From Sipunculus nudus (taxonomy: Eukaryota > Annelida > Sipuncula > Golfingiida > Sipunculidae), in assembly GCA_026874595.1 (NCBI GenBank), contig CM049318.1:37471956-37535955 (forward strand): DNA of 64,000 bases. Reading direction: 5' to 3'. Below the pieces are notes generated by a model. The model made no database searches. It saw nothing but the letters and a program-made list of their open reading frames with translations, and was not told the origin of the DNA. This document shows, piece after piece, positions 34,654 to 48,155 of this stretch. Every line of letters begins with the position of its first letter. Within the stretch, counting starts at the first letter, position 1. The position numbers and the translations under genes are program-made.

Positions 34654-37600
34654 CACATAGATGTTGATATGCTTACAGACAATGAACAACTATACGACTG
34701 TCCCCTGACTCTTGCTGCCATGCCTTGACTTCTTCATACAGAGAAAGCAGAGTTGCTGCTGCTGGGAGCGTGCCATGAGTCCATGATTTAACTTCGAACT
34801 GCATCACCTTCCTCTCTTCCTCCTTAAACAAAACACACTACATTTGTTTCTTAAAAAGATTCCCCAAAAACAAAACATTACGTTAGTAACTCGCATAACA
34901 AATGTTTTACTTCATCAGAAATATGCAGTTTAGACTTTCTTGTAATTAAATGTCTTTTCTGTTAGCAATATCTATTTGCCTTATGCATCAAATAAATGTA
35001 ACTTCAACTAAATAATGACACAGAGGTTGATATCACTGTGGCCACAATGGACCCATATTTCATCCACGACATAAATTAACGATCAATCTCGTTACATTCC
35101 CAATTAATCGCCAGGTTAGTTTATATTTAAAGTGAGAACACACCTTATATTTTAGTTTCAGCTGCCTTTTCACATAACCATTACTTTCTGTTTCTGTCGC
35201 CTCAGATATGATGAATGGTCCTATCTTTTCTTCCTCTTTTCCCCAGTAGTTAGGACAAACCTATACATACATACATACATACATACATACATACATACAT
35301 GTATATATATTACCCTATCGACAGCATTTAGGGGGACCATCTTTTATATTAGGCATGAGAAGGACAGTTTATAACGTTCATATGGGAAAAAATTATGCTA
35401 AAAAGGCATAAATTGGTCTTTAACATGTGAAAAAAATGGCATTCTAATCTAGACATAATGGCTACTAATGGCAAATCGACTAATATTCAATGTTTTATCT
35501 AAAAAATATCCACATATGGATTTCCCACTTATCTTACGCGGTCCCCTTATTGCAGCGTTTAAAGGAAGATTGGTCCACCTAATGAATGACTTGTATATAT
35601 ATATATATATATATAATACACACATCTCGTTCTATTTAGAGACTTTTAATTTTCTTCTAGAATTATTTTTTTTTAATATGAAAAAAAATAAAAATTTCAT
35701 TTCTTGTCTCATGAAAAATATATCCCAAAGGTATCAATGGCAGTTAAAAAATAACAGCTAGAAGACAGCTATTTTGGTGTTAACCATCCAGAAACAATAT
35801 GTATTCAAACCTTCCTTTTGATAAAGCAATGACTGGCTAACCTCATTATTGCCCGTTTCATTGAGTGCAATAATCGTGCTGCATTCATAGTCTTGTACCA
35901 GTCTCCACAGGTCTACCACAGTCGCCGGTAGGGGACTCTGCGTCGCAATGTATGCGTACTTCTTCTGATAGGCCTGGTAAAATTTATATATAATTTAATT
36001 ACTGTGGTACCATTGCCTAAAGCACCTTCCCCTATTCCGCAATTTTCGTCCATTCATCTCACAAAAAGAGCCAACCACATTTCTTTAGTTATATCAGTGT
36101 CAAAACGTAGGTAAGGTGATTTTACATTTACTTAAATAAAGCGCGTATGTTAATCCCATGACAATGATAATTACTTATTCAGCTGAATTCCCACATGGAC
36201 CCAAACATTCTATAACCATTGGGATTTTAAAGACAACGCATGATTTCACGTGGCATTGACTATAAAGGAATGTTAAACAGGATTTCAAAGAGAATTAAAT
36301 ACGCTGAACTTGATTTTTAATAATTTTCTAATGTCAAAGTACACATACTGAAGTATACAAATCATTATGATGAACCATATTTGTCATTATGGATAGCAGG
36401 AATATATATGAGTAACATTCACTTCCTTGAAATGATGCAGAAAGTCTGAAGTTACATCACATTGTGTTACAATTATAAGCTGCTCACGTGAACAAATACG
36501 GCATTGATGTAATCGTTAGTTTCTTTGGCGTCAGTCATCAACAGGGGGCGCCACTTTGTATTAGAAAGAACGTCTTCGGACCTGTTTTTGTGGCGATTTT
36601 CCTCTGTTTTTGCAACTTCCAGGTTGTTGGCGGAAACAGTAGGCTTCAGCTTATCGAGTATCTATAATTATGAAAAGTAGCCTTTATACTGGAATAATTT
36701 GTTAATGAAGGCGAGGCAATAATTCCATGTTGTCATTTCTTAAAGACCAGAGCATCCATTGATCTGCGGTATCGGGTATGTAATACAAAGAGTAATTAAA
36801 AAATGCAGTTTGTGTAACCTAAATATAGGTAATATATAATTATGTTATTTCCATATCACATATTCTTTTAAAGTATTGCGTTATTTCATGTCATTCCTCA
36901 TACATTTTTAAATGAATATAAACACCGATTATGCAAGACATTAATACACATGCAGCACAATCAAAACTTTAGTGTTTAAAATGAATAAGCTTATATGATT
37001 AGCTTATGAAAATATGATGAAGGATATCTGTAAACAATAGCATTGATTAAGTTGTCAAAAAGGGCTCTACGTCATATATTTTCCTAAAATGATTTGCACA
37101 TATACTTGCAAATATCCCTTTAATTTTCTGTTAGACAACGTAAAATGTTCTCATTTGTACTAACTTCATATTGCTTCATGAGTTCTGTCTTGTCCACACT
37201 GGATGCATCATAGCTTGAAGCGTCGTACACCGTCTTTCCGCAGTGTAGCGCCTCTAGCACACTTTCATGTATAAAAACATACTGGTCCTATGAGTAAATT
37301 ACAAAATAAGTATTAAATTCAGTCTTTTGCCTTTTTTTGTTTTAAGTGTCAGTTTTATGTTTTAATGCTCAATATCCCGAATTCCGTGATGCAGTTTGCG
37401 GCATCTGGATTTAAGTCAAGAGTCTTACACACACAGGCAGCCTCATTAGCAGTTGCGAAATTTTTGAGAGGTCAGTTTTCGAAAAGAGCACCGGAATACA
37501 ACAGTACTCTGAAATTAGTTAATGATTTCTCTGTGAAGAGCGTTTGGTTGCCAATAGACCCGTATCTTCCTAATATTAACCGGAGAAATGTTTGGTGATG

Positions 37601-39930
37601 ATCCTTTGTTATTCCCTGCCAAGGGCGGGGGTTATGTTTTTTCAGACGTTGGTTTGTTTGTCTTTTTTTGTTTTGTTAGTGACATTAATAAAAAAAAAAG
37701 CTATGAGCGAAATTTGATGAAATAATCAGGACAAGTCGGCAATGATACAAGGATCAATTGAAGATATTTTGAGGGTGATCCAGATCATCTGCTTTCTGTC
37801 AATGCCATATTTGTGTAATGAGCTGCCTTGGCAAAGGTCTATGTGCTTTTCTAGTTGTATAAAAAATTGTAAACTTTATTTTACATGGATTGTACAACTA
37901 GTTATAATAACTAATACGAGGCACTCTCCTTGGCTCCGTTGTAGGCGCTCTGTAGTCGATAAGGGTAGAGGAAACCAGAGGTCCCGAAGAAAACCACAGG
38001 CCTTGGACGGACCAATACAACCCACTTTCATATAGCCACGCCGGGGTCTATCCCGGGTCGGCAGCGGAAAAGGCCGAGCGTTTTACCACTCAGCTTTCCA
38101 GGCCCATATAGTTCTAGTTATATCTCAAGTTTTTCTATCTTGTCTAATAAAAAATCACGGTTGAATTTTAAATTTTTATATTAAATACAATCCTACTTTT
38201 GCATCCACTACACTAGATTATGTTTTTGTTACATATTAAAAATAAGTTGTAGAGGTTGATATATATATCTGATAGACAATAACTGTTTTAAATTACAATA
38301 GAGTGCAATATTTATTACATTAAAATATATTTAGATAACCCCTATTAGAACAATAGGGACTGACGTTGATTAATTTTCATTTGTTCCTGTAGCACGCATT
38401 TTTCACAGCGCTTTACCTATAGGTCTACTTCCTCTATCACACATAGGTAGCTTCTATGGAAGCGTAGGACTGCCACTGCCTCGGGAGCGTATTCCTGTAG
38501 TTGCCAGTAGCTACAAGCAACTCACCAGACTTTGCACCATGTTTACTCGGTCTTCCCTCATCCGTTTTACACAACTAGCGACATGCAGGTAACCTTCATG
38601 TTTAGCCTGCTCAAGAAGGTAGTCCACAGCCAGGAAGGTCCCAGTTCTACCTACACCAGCGCTGTAAGAATAGTATCACCTTCAACAAACAGGAACAAAT
38701 CGTCACGTGGTAAACAATTTTAAAGTAATACTGTTGTAAGACTTTTTATAGCTGTTTATAATTTACTGAGTTGTTTACCGTTAACAACAGATAAAAAAGT
38801 GATGTTCCAGATTGCTTTATAATATAAGAAAGTGTATTTCTGGGAAAATCACTAAAAAAATAAACAATAGATTTTTTACAGTATGTATATTGGTAACACG
38901 GCCTACCTGCAGTGAACAACGGTTGGTCCGACTTCTGGTTGGTATAAATGTTTGGCTTTCTTGTGAAAGTCTAAAAAGGCGGCAGGACTCTCAGGCACAC
39001 CGTGGTCCGGCCAGGAAATGTATTGTACTTGCGCCAATGGCTGCTTAGCACTGTCCTTTAAGCAGTTACGATATCAAAATAAAAGTAGTAACCTAATATT
39101 CCTAGTTTTACCCGACTTTCATCAACGTAAGACATTATGATTGTTATACTCAGTTAAAATTGTCAATACATAATCAATACGCTTGGCAATTCTTTAAAAT
39201 TGGATCAACGGTGATGCATTATAACATTACGTGGAGAATTATACGATATCCGTTCCGTTGGTGTGGCAGAGTAAATTTTATTTGCTTAATTATTCCTGTA
39301 GGCTGTACGTCAGGAATCCAGTCCTATATAGTACGTACCTTTTCAAGTTCGAGATGGCGTATTACATAGTGCGGGAATGTTTTCTCTTCCAGTTTTCTTA
39401 CTGTGATCCCTCGGTGTGTTATCTTTCCCGTGATAGCCTGATCGGGCCAGTACTGGTAACATTTTGGCTGAAGTTAAATAACCATAACATAGCTCACTTC
39501 AGGCCTATACTAATATTTTCATTGTACCAGTTAAGGTCCCACTTGTGAAGTTATACAAAATATTCCGATGTCCATACATTTCATCGAGTAATTTTGAAAA
39601 TACTTTTATATCTTACAATATAATTATTTTTTTTTTCCAAGGAAAGGTTTTACAATTAGTTTTCATAACCCTTTACCTTCCCCTTTTCCTTTAAATTTGT
39701 AACCATGACGATCAGTGGAACCTTTTGTTCCCAAAGCATCTGGATGAAGTCTGCAACTGTCTCTTTTACAGGTCCTGTAGATTATATATATAATTATATA
39801 TAGCATACTCTTACCGACTACCGAGCGCCAACATCCGTGCCATGGAAAGTGCCTCGTATTAGTTATTATAACTAGTTGTACAATCCATGTAAAATAAATA
39901 AAGTTTATATATATATATATATATATATAC

Positions 39931-39983
<53 letters not shown>

Positions 39984-40616
39984 TATATGTTTCCACACAA
40001 TCATTATAACATGTAACCATCTGTATCGTATTGTCATCATTACCGATTCATAATAATAGTAATAATTTAAATACCCAACAACTTTCTTGAACTTTTCTCC
40101 GAAATGTCTCTTTATGTGTATGCATAATCTGTAGAATGTTTTTCGGTGAAAGTAAATAAAATAAACAATACCTTGAGCTGCAATAAAATTCTTTCTTTTA
40201 CCATAACCCTGAAAATGTAAAAATCTTGGAAATATACCTCTGCAGTCATTACTTAGCAATAACAAAGTAAAAAGTAATTTTTGATAAAATAATAAGTAGC
40301 TATCATTTATGTTTTCCGAATCTTTAAAATATTGATTTGCCCTGGTCTAACTATTATGATTAAACAGTTCAGACCCATTAAGCTTTAAAATGAATCATTT
40401 CATATACATATATTATGGTTGTGTCTGAATTTGTTAACTTACGTTGATAAAGTTGGCGTTTATGTATTGCGACAACGGATTGTCTCCCTCTATAGTTACT
40501 CGGCTGTGATCATCTGGAGATACATAAAACATGTACATGTGAAAATAAGCAGTCAGTCAGAACAGTACTTAGCCCTCTGCAGGCAGATTATATTCTCACG
40601 TCGGCATATGTCAGTG

Positions 40617-40669
<53 letters not shown>

Positions 40670-41077
40670 AGAGGATTAAGGTCAAAGTTTATGGAACTGC
40701 GCTTTACTAAAAGCTCATATGGTGGAGTATATTGGGTATAGGAAAAAAGGAAAAAATAAAAGGTATGGTTGTCAGGCACCGCCCGCGTCAATTTTAATCC
40801 CCCGCATCAAAAATGTTTATTTTGATTTTTATCTTTCAATAAGATAAATTATACAATTTATGTAGTGCTTTTACCTGTTTAGCAAAATAAATTGTTATTT
40901 TTATATTGTCTGATCATATGACATTTTTATCGAAACATACAAAAAAAGGTCAAAAATAAATTCTGATTTCTGAAAAAAGTGCCTGAGAACCTTACCCTTT
41001 TTTTTTGCCTAAGAATCTTTCTTTGAAGAGCTTTATACACGGTCTTTTCCATGAATATTGAAGAAACACACACACAA

Positions 41078-41113
<36 letters not shown>

Positions 41114-44100
41114 TACCCTATACATTCTAATGCATAATTGAAATGATTTTATAAATGATAAGATGACAGATGATAAGAAATCATATTTATATTTTAGATG
41201 TGTTACTTACATGCTATGATGTTCTTGAATCTGTTCTTGACAAGAGCTTCGACTGAACTGCCAACTTCACATGTTGCACTAAGTCCCGTTGGGAGAGACT
41301 GGAGGGTACACATAGACGGTAAGTATAATCACTTTACACAAACTGGGTCTTGTGATATATCTGAACGTCACAAAGAATTTATAATACCAGGTAAAATCAC
41401 AGTATGCTAATTTGACCCCATCCCAACAATTAAACAATAGTGTACATTGATCCAATTAAATGGTTTTACGTTAAGTGGTGAAACACTATCTTAATATGAT
41501 ATTAAAACCACTTTTAAATGGTTATTTGTATTTCTGAAGCAGATGTCCATAATGGATATCAATATTAAGTTCGAAAATCCTCAAATCTACGTCATGTGAA
41601 TCCGTTTCGTAGTTACCACAAACTAGTCAACAATAATCCTAACAACAAATTGTAAGTAATGGGTTTAAGGATTAAATTGCACCTCGTATTCCTGTTGAAA
41701 CCTCTTCTCAGTTTCCTTCATTCTCCGGACATAGTTCGGGAAGTCGGCCACACGTATTCCCATATTTTCATATGTAAGGCCATCTGGGGCATCCTGACAC
41801 GTGACATCAGCGGACATGACATCACCATTAACTGGTTCAGAAGTGTCAACTTCTTCAGGAGGAATTGGTCTAGGTTTATCATCAGATTTGGGTTCATCTT
41901 TCACTTCTGCCCTATGGGTTGTATTGGAAAATGCTACAACTGTAGAAGAACAAGCTGATATAACAGGAGAAGAAACATAGATATGGTACCTTGAGAAACT
42001 AATGCATGTTATTTATCAGTATTGCAACTACTCCTGAATATGTTGGCACACACAATATGTAAAATGAGTGCTAGTTTTGTAATTTTAATTATTAAAAGTA
42101 CCTTTAGCCGAGGATCTGGAGATTTATAATAAAAATTTTATATACATATGCGTATGCACACATTGGAAATGATATGGTCGTTCAATGAATAGACTTACTG
42201 TGGGAGGTTTCGGTATTATTTTTCCCTGGATTTTTTCGTGTTCTTCTCCTCCTGTAGACAAAGTTTAATGCAAATTATATCCATATCTGTGCATTTATAC
42301 ATATATGTGCATAAGACAAGTGAAGGTTGTATCGTATTTAACAAATGCAATGAGAGACAGAAGTCACATAGAGGCGTGTCAAAACGTTTGAGAAATAGAA
42401 AGAGAGACATTTAGCAAAGAGACAGGTAGAGAAGGATGAACACTGAAAACCGCTCTATGTATTACATTAAGTTGGAGAGGCATTTAGATAGGGTATATAC
42501 GTAGAGGCATGAATAATGGCCAAGTGAGGGACATTTGGAGAGATACAGAAATAGTGAGGAGCAACTGCATCCTTTATATATACTTAAACATACTGGGTGT
42601 GAGTAGCACTCGCGCAATCAATGGGTGATTTCGTTGTCTTAAAAGTAAACCCTTTCAGAGTTTTATTTAAACTGAAATTCTGGTTATCTTTAAGTTTATG
42701 GTACCTTTCCTACAAATATCTGTTTTCCAGGTGATGCTCTTGAAATCACTGGTTTGTCCTTTCAGCCTATCATAAATTTCAGTTCGAGTTAAGTTTCAGA
42801 GTATGACACGACTGTGATAAACGCGGTGAGGCATTCCATTATATGAAAATAACAAACAACCAATGTCGTTTACGTTGTATGAAACCAACGAAAGGTGGCG
42901 CTTGGTTAATAATAATCAGAAAATGATAATTAACGATGGAGAGAATGAGAATAAAACAAGTCATCAAAAACCAAAAGAACATTAAGGAAAAAGGTGTAGG
43001 AATAAGTTATCTCCAATGTATATGACGATGAGAAAAACTTGTCAAAAAAGAGGGGTATCAGAAAACGTCTGCGCATATTTGAAAGAAGGTGATTTAACCA
43101 CATGCAACAAGAGGGGAAAGAGGGGGGTGGAGAGAGCAGGAGGGAACTGAAAGAAGTGAAATGAGTAATAGTTTTAAGGAGACTGAAATTTATACAAAGA
43201 ATGAGCATTTAATGGCAAAACAAAATTGTAAGAAAACTACACATTTGAATAAATGTGACATAATTAGGAAACGATTATAACAATTATTGCCATAATTTTT
43301 GTATTAAAAGCAAATAGCAGGGAAAATAGTTATATTCTGTAAGGACCACAAGCCCATATGCATTTATTTTATATGCGATGTTCAAGCCAAATATTGTATT
43401 TAAATTGAAATAGTATCCAGGAAATGTGTTATGTATACGTTTCAAATATTCTGATATGTGATAGTGTAGAAAATGCATGAAATATGTATTATATGACCCT
43501 TAAAAATATATTTAAAATAAATCAATACTCACCTCATGAAGATTACTAACAAGACTAGGGCGATAATCAGTACGATTACAATAGAAACCCCAACACCCAA
43601 CCCAATACGTAGTGCCGAGGTATCTGTCGGATCGTTCCCTTCGATGAAAAAAAAAATGATTTTCACAGTGCGAGACACAATCTTTAATTTTTAGGCATTC
43701 CCTAATTAGACAAAAGTATTTTTATGGTGTTATACAAAGACCACTGTCATCTATGTAACCTGAGGATATTCTTTAAAGGGAAAGTAATTGTTACCATAAA
43801 CAAAGGTGGCAATGGGCGTAGTATGGTCATAAATAAAAAAGCCTGTGATATACCTGGAATAAACATGCATATTGGAGGTAACATATCTTGAAAATGTTAT
43901 AATACACGCTAAATATCGATAATTTACCGCAGACTGCAGCCGAAGTTCTAAAATTATTTCATTTGACCTCCTTGCCATATTCCCTAAAATTCTGTATAGG
44001 ACCTTTCATTGATGGATGTATGGATACTAAATAGAAAAATTGTTACAATAAATTAAAAAATGTATACTTTCTAACGTAATTCTGATTTGCAAAGCGCCTT

Positions 44101-47100
44101 TTTTTAAACTTGTTCCGCTTTCTATTTCGATTTTTAATTTGTTAATTAAGACTTACTTAACTTTTGGCAGGCCACGCCTTCTCTTCCTTCTACACATTGT
44201 CCACTCGCACAAGTTCCGTTGACCTGACTGCACTCAGCGTGTCCGCCCTTACAGTAACATGAACCATCGCAGTTAATACCGAATGTCCCCTCTTCACAAG
44301 CTGTAAATGTTTAATGTATTAAGAAGACTATCAATTTGTATTATATTTTACCAACAGTTTACGCTTAAGACGTTTATATTTATACCTATATTTATACTCT
44401 ACTAAAGTGTGAATTTATAATGCAGACGTTTACATTCATACGGATGTATACTCTTCTAAAATGTGAATTTTAAAGCAAAGGTTTACATTCACATGGATAT
44501 ATGCTCTTCCAAAGTGTGCATTAATACTGCAAAAATATGATTTGGAATGTGTACTGAAAAGAACATATAACTTGGATAAATCACTTGAATTTTTTCTTCT
44601 TTTTTTATGACAGGTTGACCATCAATCAAAGTGCCAGACATTATAGACATAATATCGCCAACATAAATTGAACTGACGTATATCACAAGTTAGTCCTTTC
44701 TTTCCATGCTGACACTTCATGTCATTACACGTTCCGTCCACGTTGTTACAGGCTGACATAGACAAGCAGCCACATTGCTGACTGCAGCCCTTGCCATAGA
44801 ATCCTTTATCACACTCTGAAAAAAGAAAGGATCCCCAAGGAACCATTTATGGAACCACAAACTCTCACCATAATCGTAGTTTGATATGGTGTCATATCGG
44901 TTAAAATCGACTTCTAAAATACTTCATATCATTATAGTTTACATCATTAATGTTCAAGGAAAACTGGGACCTGAAAAGTCACACACCTGCATGGCATGTT
45001 TTTCCCTTGTAGCCGTCCCGGCAGGAACAGCTTCCGTCAGTACGATCACACTTTTCCGTACCGTCAACACAGTGGCTGGAACAGGTCCCGGTGCAGCCTG
45101 ATCCATATGTTCCAGAATCACAAGCTGAAAACATATCACTTAATATATCGGTACAGCGAAATAAAGCTGAATTAAGATAACAGTGACTTTAGCGAAACTG
45201 GATTAAGGTACCAAGTACTAGTTATACAACTAATTGAAAATTGTCCTATTAATGTTAAAAGTTTCTTAATCCCTAGAAACTGCAAGTTTCTAAAATATTA
45301 AAATTGTATAAAAATATTTAAAATAAAGGAAGATTGACCTTTTCGTGTTTATGTTCAGCCTGAGCGGTGTGGCCGGCTTTCGGCGCATTTCTTGTGATCA
45401 GTAAGAGGGCACGAGGTATCCGCCAGGCAATCAAGACGATGGACTTGGGTCAATGGAGGTGACCATTAATTTTTATATTACAATCCTTCATTTTTCTAAT
45501 GGTAACCTACACAATATGGGCATTTCTACTAAGCGGGCACTTTTGGGCAGGCTCGTTTCTTTGTTCTCTTTACAATATTTTAATAATGTGAGCAACTCTT
45601 TATTCTGTAGTCACTTTTCCCCAACTAATGTAGGAACTTTATCGAATTACCAAGGCGGAGTAACCTCAATTCCTTATTGTTTTTTAACAATCAATTATAA
45701 TAAACTTAACTGTTAACGTTTAAATATAAATATTAATATTTACTAAATAGAATTTGCTATCAATAACAGGAGTCAATAACACACACACACATATATATAT
45801 ATATACTAATGTCACAGGTTTTATCATAATTATTTGTTAATGGATTCCTGGCTTGGTTTGGATGAATGTTTACTACGTACACCACTACTGTAATGTTCCT
45901 GTATGTGCTAACGTCAGACGAACCCAGGTTAAGTGATCCTGTGCTCTATCATAATAAGAGAGGAAGCACGGGTCATTCGTTAAATTAACAGTCTGTGATG
46001 AAGTCCCATGCATCTAAATATCCGACTAAGTGCAATGTTTATTTGGAATTTATTACAAAATGACCAATGCGAAATATTAACCATTCTGTCTACCATTACA
46101 TTGTTTCCTTTTAAACATGTCAACCAGCATACTTAAAAAGGACTTATTGCAACAGGCTACAAATGTAACCGATATGTTTATTACATTTTAAAGTTGAGAG
46201 AAAAAGGTCAACGTCCAGCACTTATGATGGTAAGTACGACGTACTGCTGAATAATAAAAGTGTTTGATAATTAATATATTTTTATAAATTAAGCTAAATG
46301 TTTACTGTAATAAACAACCGCTAGAGAGCTATAAGGTATGATACCAGCGCTTTATAATTATACAAATAGGGGAATCAAATTGTCATTTTTACTACTACGT
46401 AGTTTCTTACCATTTCAATTATACAGTCTTACCTTTTGAGTGCAAAACGTCGATCGATCGATCGATAGAGAGAGAGAGAGATAACTGCATTACAGAAGCG
46501 GATCCAGAGGGGGGGGGGGGGGGTCCAGGGGGTCCGGACCCCCCCTTATTCATCAGAAACAACGTTTTTTTAGGGCTTCAGACAAAATTTTGCCGCCTGG
46601 ACCCCCCCCCCCTTTTTCAGACCTGAGGACATTTTTTTTAGGGTTTTCATTTGTCCTCCTTGGTTGAACCCCCCCCCCCCCTTTTCCTAAATTCGGGATC
46701 CGCCCCTGCATTAAATGCGGCGATATCCAGGACCCTTGATACCGCCGCATAAAAAGCTTCAGGGTAAACTGGAGAACTTAAAACCCTTGTCGGGAAAAAA
46801 ATCGTGTAAAATCAAATATTGCGTTTATGACAATTCAACTTCAAGTAATCTAAGGAAGATATACTTGATTCGAATGACCAAGAAATTCAGCTAAATATTA
46901 TGTTTTTGTATGTAAACAAGACTCACTTTTAAAACTTTGCAACCCTGGCGCTTGAAACTGTCTCAGAATGTGAAACAATGAACTGCGTGACCTTTGCTCG
47001 TTGAGCCAATACGGCCCATTACCACTGGTTGGTTACACAGGCGGCTTCCGGCCAGCCGTGGCTGGGGGAAACCCAGAGCAGACACTGTTCCCCGCGTATC

Positions 47101-47689
47101 ACTATTTATAAAGACAATATATATTCTTCTAATCAACATTTAGTGGACAAACACTGTCTAAGTGGTATGTTATATGCGTATTTGATAAGAATATCTTTAT
47201 TTCATAACAAATACGACATTTTCAGACGAAATAAAAGAATTTAATTGTCATGTGGAATGTCTCCAGTTTCCTCAAATCATCTTCTAGGGCTCTCTAACAG
47301 CATAGCAGTAAGAGAGGACGGGAGCTAGGGCTTAGAGAGAGAGAGAGAGGGAGAGAGACAGAGATGTCGTTTCGAACAGACTTTTCTGTTTCATTATTCT
47401 TGTAACAGCTTATGATCACTTAGCTAGATTTGACAAAAGACACAAGGCATGACCGGAAACCAACTGCATTGCATGATTACCGTAAAGACGGTATACAAAT
47501 ATTAGAGTACTTAGGTGCCGTTAGGTGGCAGTACCCATCAGCCTATATCTGTCACAATACTATATATTGAACCGGCTGGGTTGTCCTTACATCGCCCCCC
47601 TCCCTCTTACTTGACTGTAGTAAAGCTGCTTGGATATGCCGTAATGTGTGTACAAATTGTTATTCCAAAAATACCATATATACCATATA

Positions 47690-47736
<47 letters not shown>

Positions 47737-48066
47737 AAATATTAACATACCGTTTTCGTTGCAAGGTTGGTTAAAATTCAGATTTCAGATTGCCATAAGA
47801 AATTTGAAATCCGAGAGCCTGCCTTGGGGCCTGCCGGACGTGGTCAGAGAAAATGATCAGAAAATAGCTTACGTAATAGCTTACCTGTTTTACAGTTCAT
47901 TCCTGTGAAGCCTGGCTTACATATGCAGGCCCCGTTTGTCTTATTGCAAGGATGAATACTTTCACAATCAGTTGAGCACCAGTTGACACAGTTAGACCCC
48001 CATCTGCCGTTCTCACACTCTGAAGACATATGGAGATTCAGAATGAGAGCATGCTTATGTGTTGAA

Positions 48067-48155
<89 letters not shown>

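Noticed and set aside
37365-37598. Plus-strand open frame of 77 codons in intron 19 of the receptor gene
   Set aside because: It looks somewhat protein-like, but there is no promoter, homologue or continuation, and it abuts a dispersed repeat.
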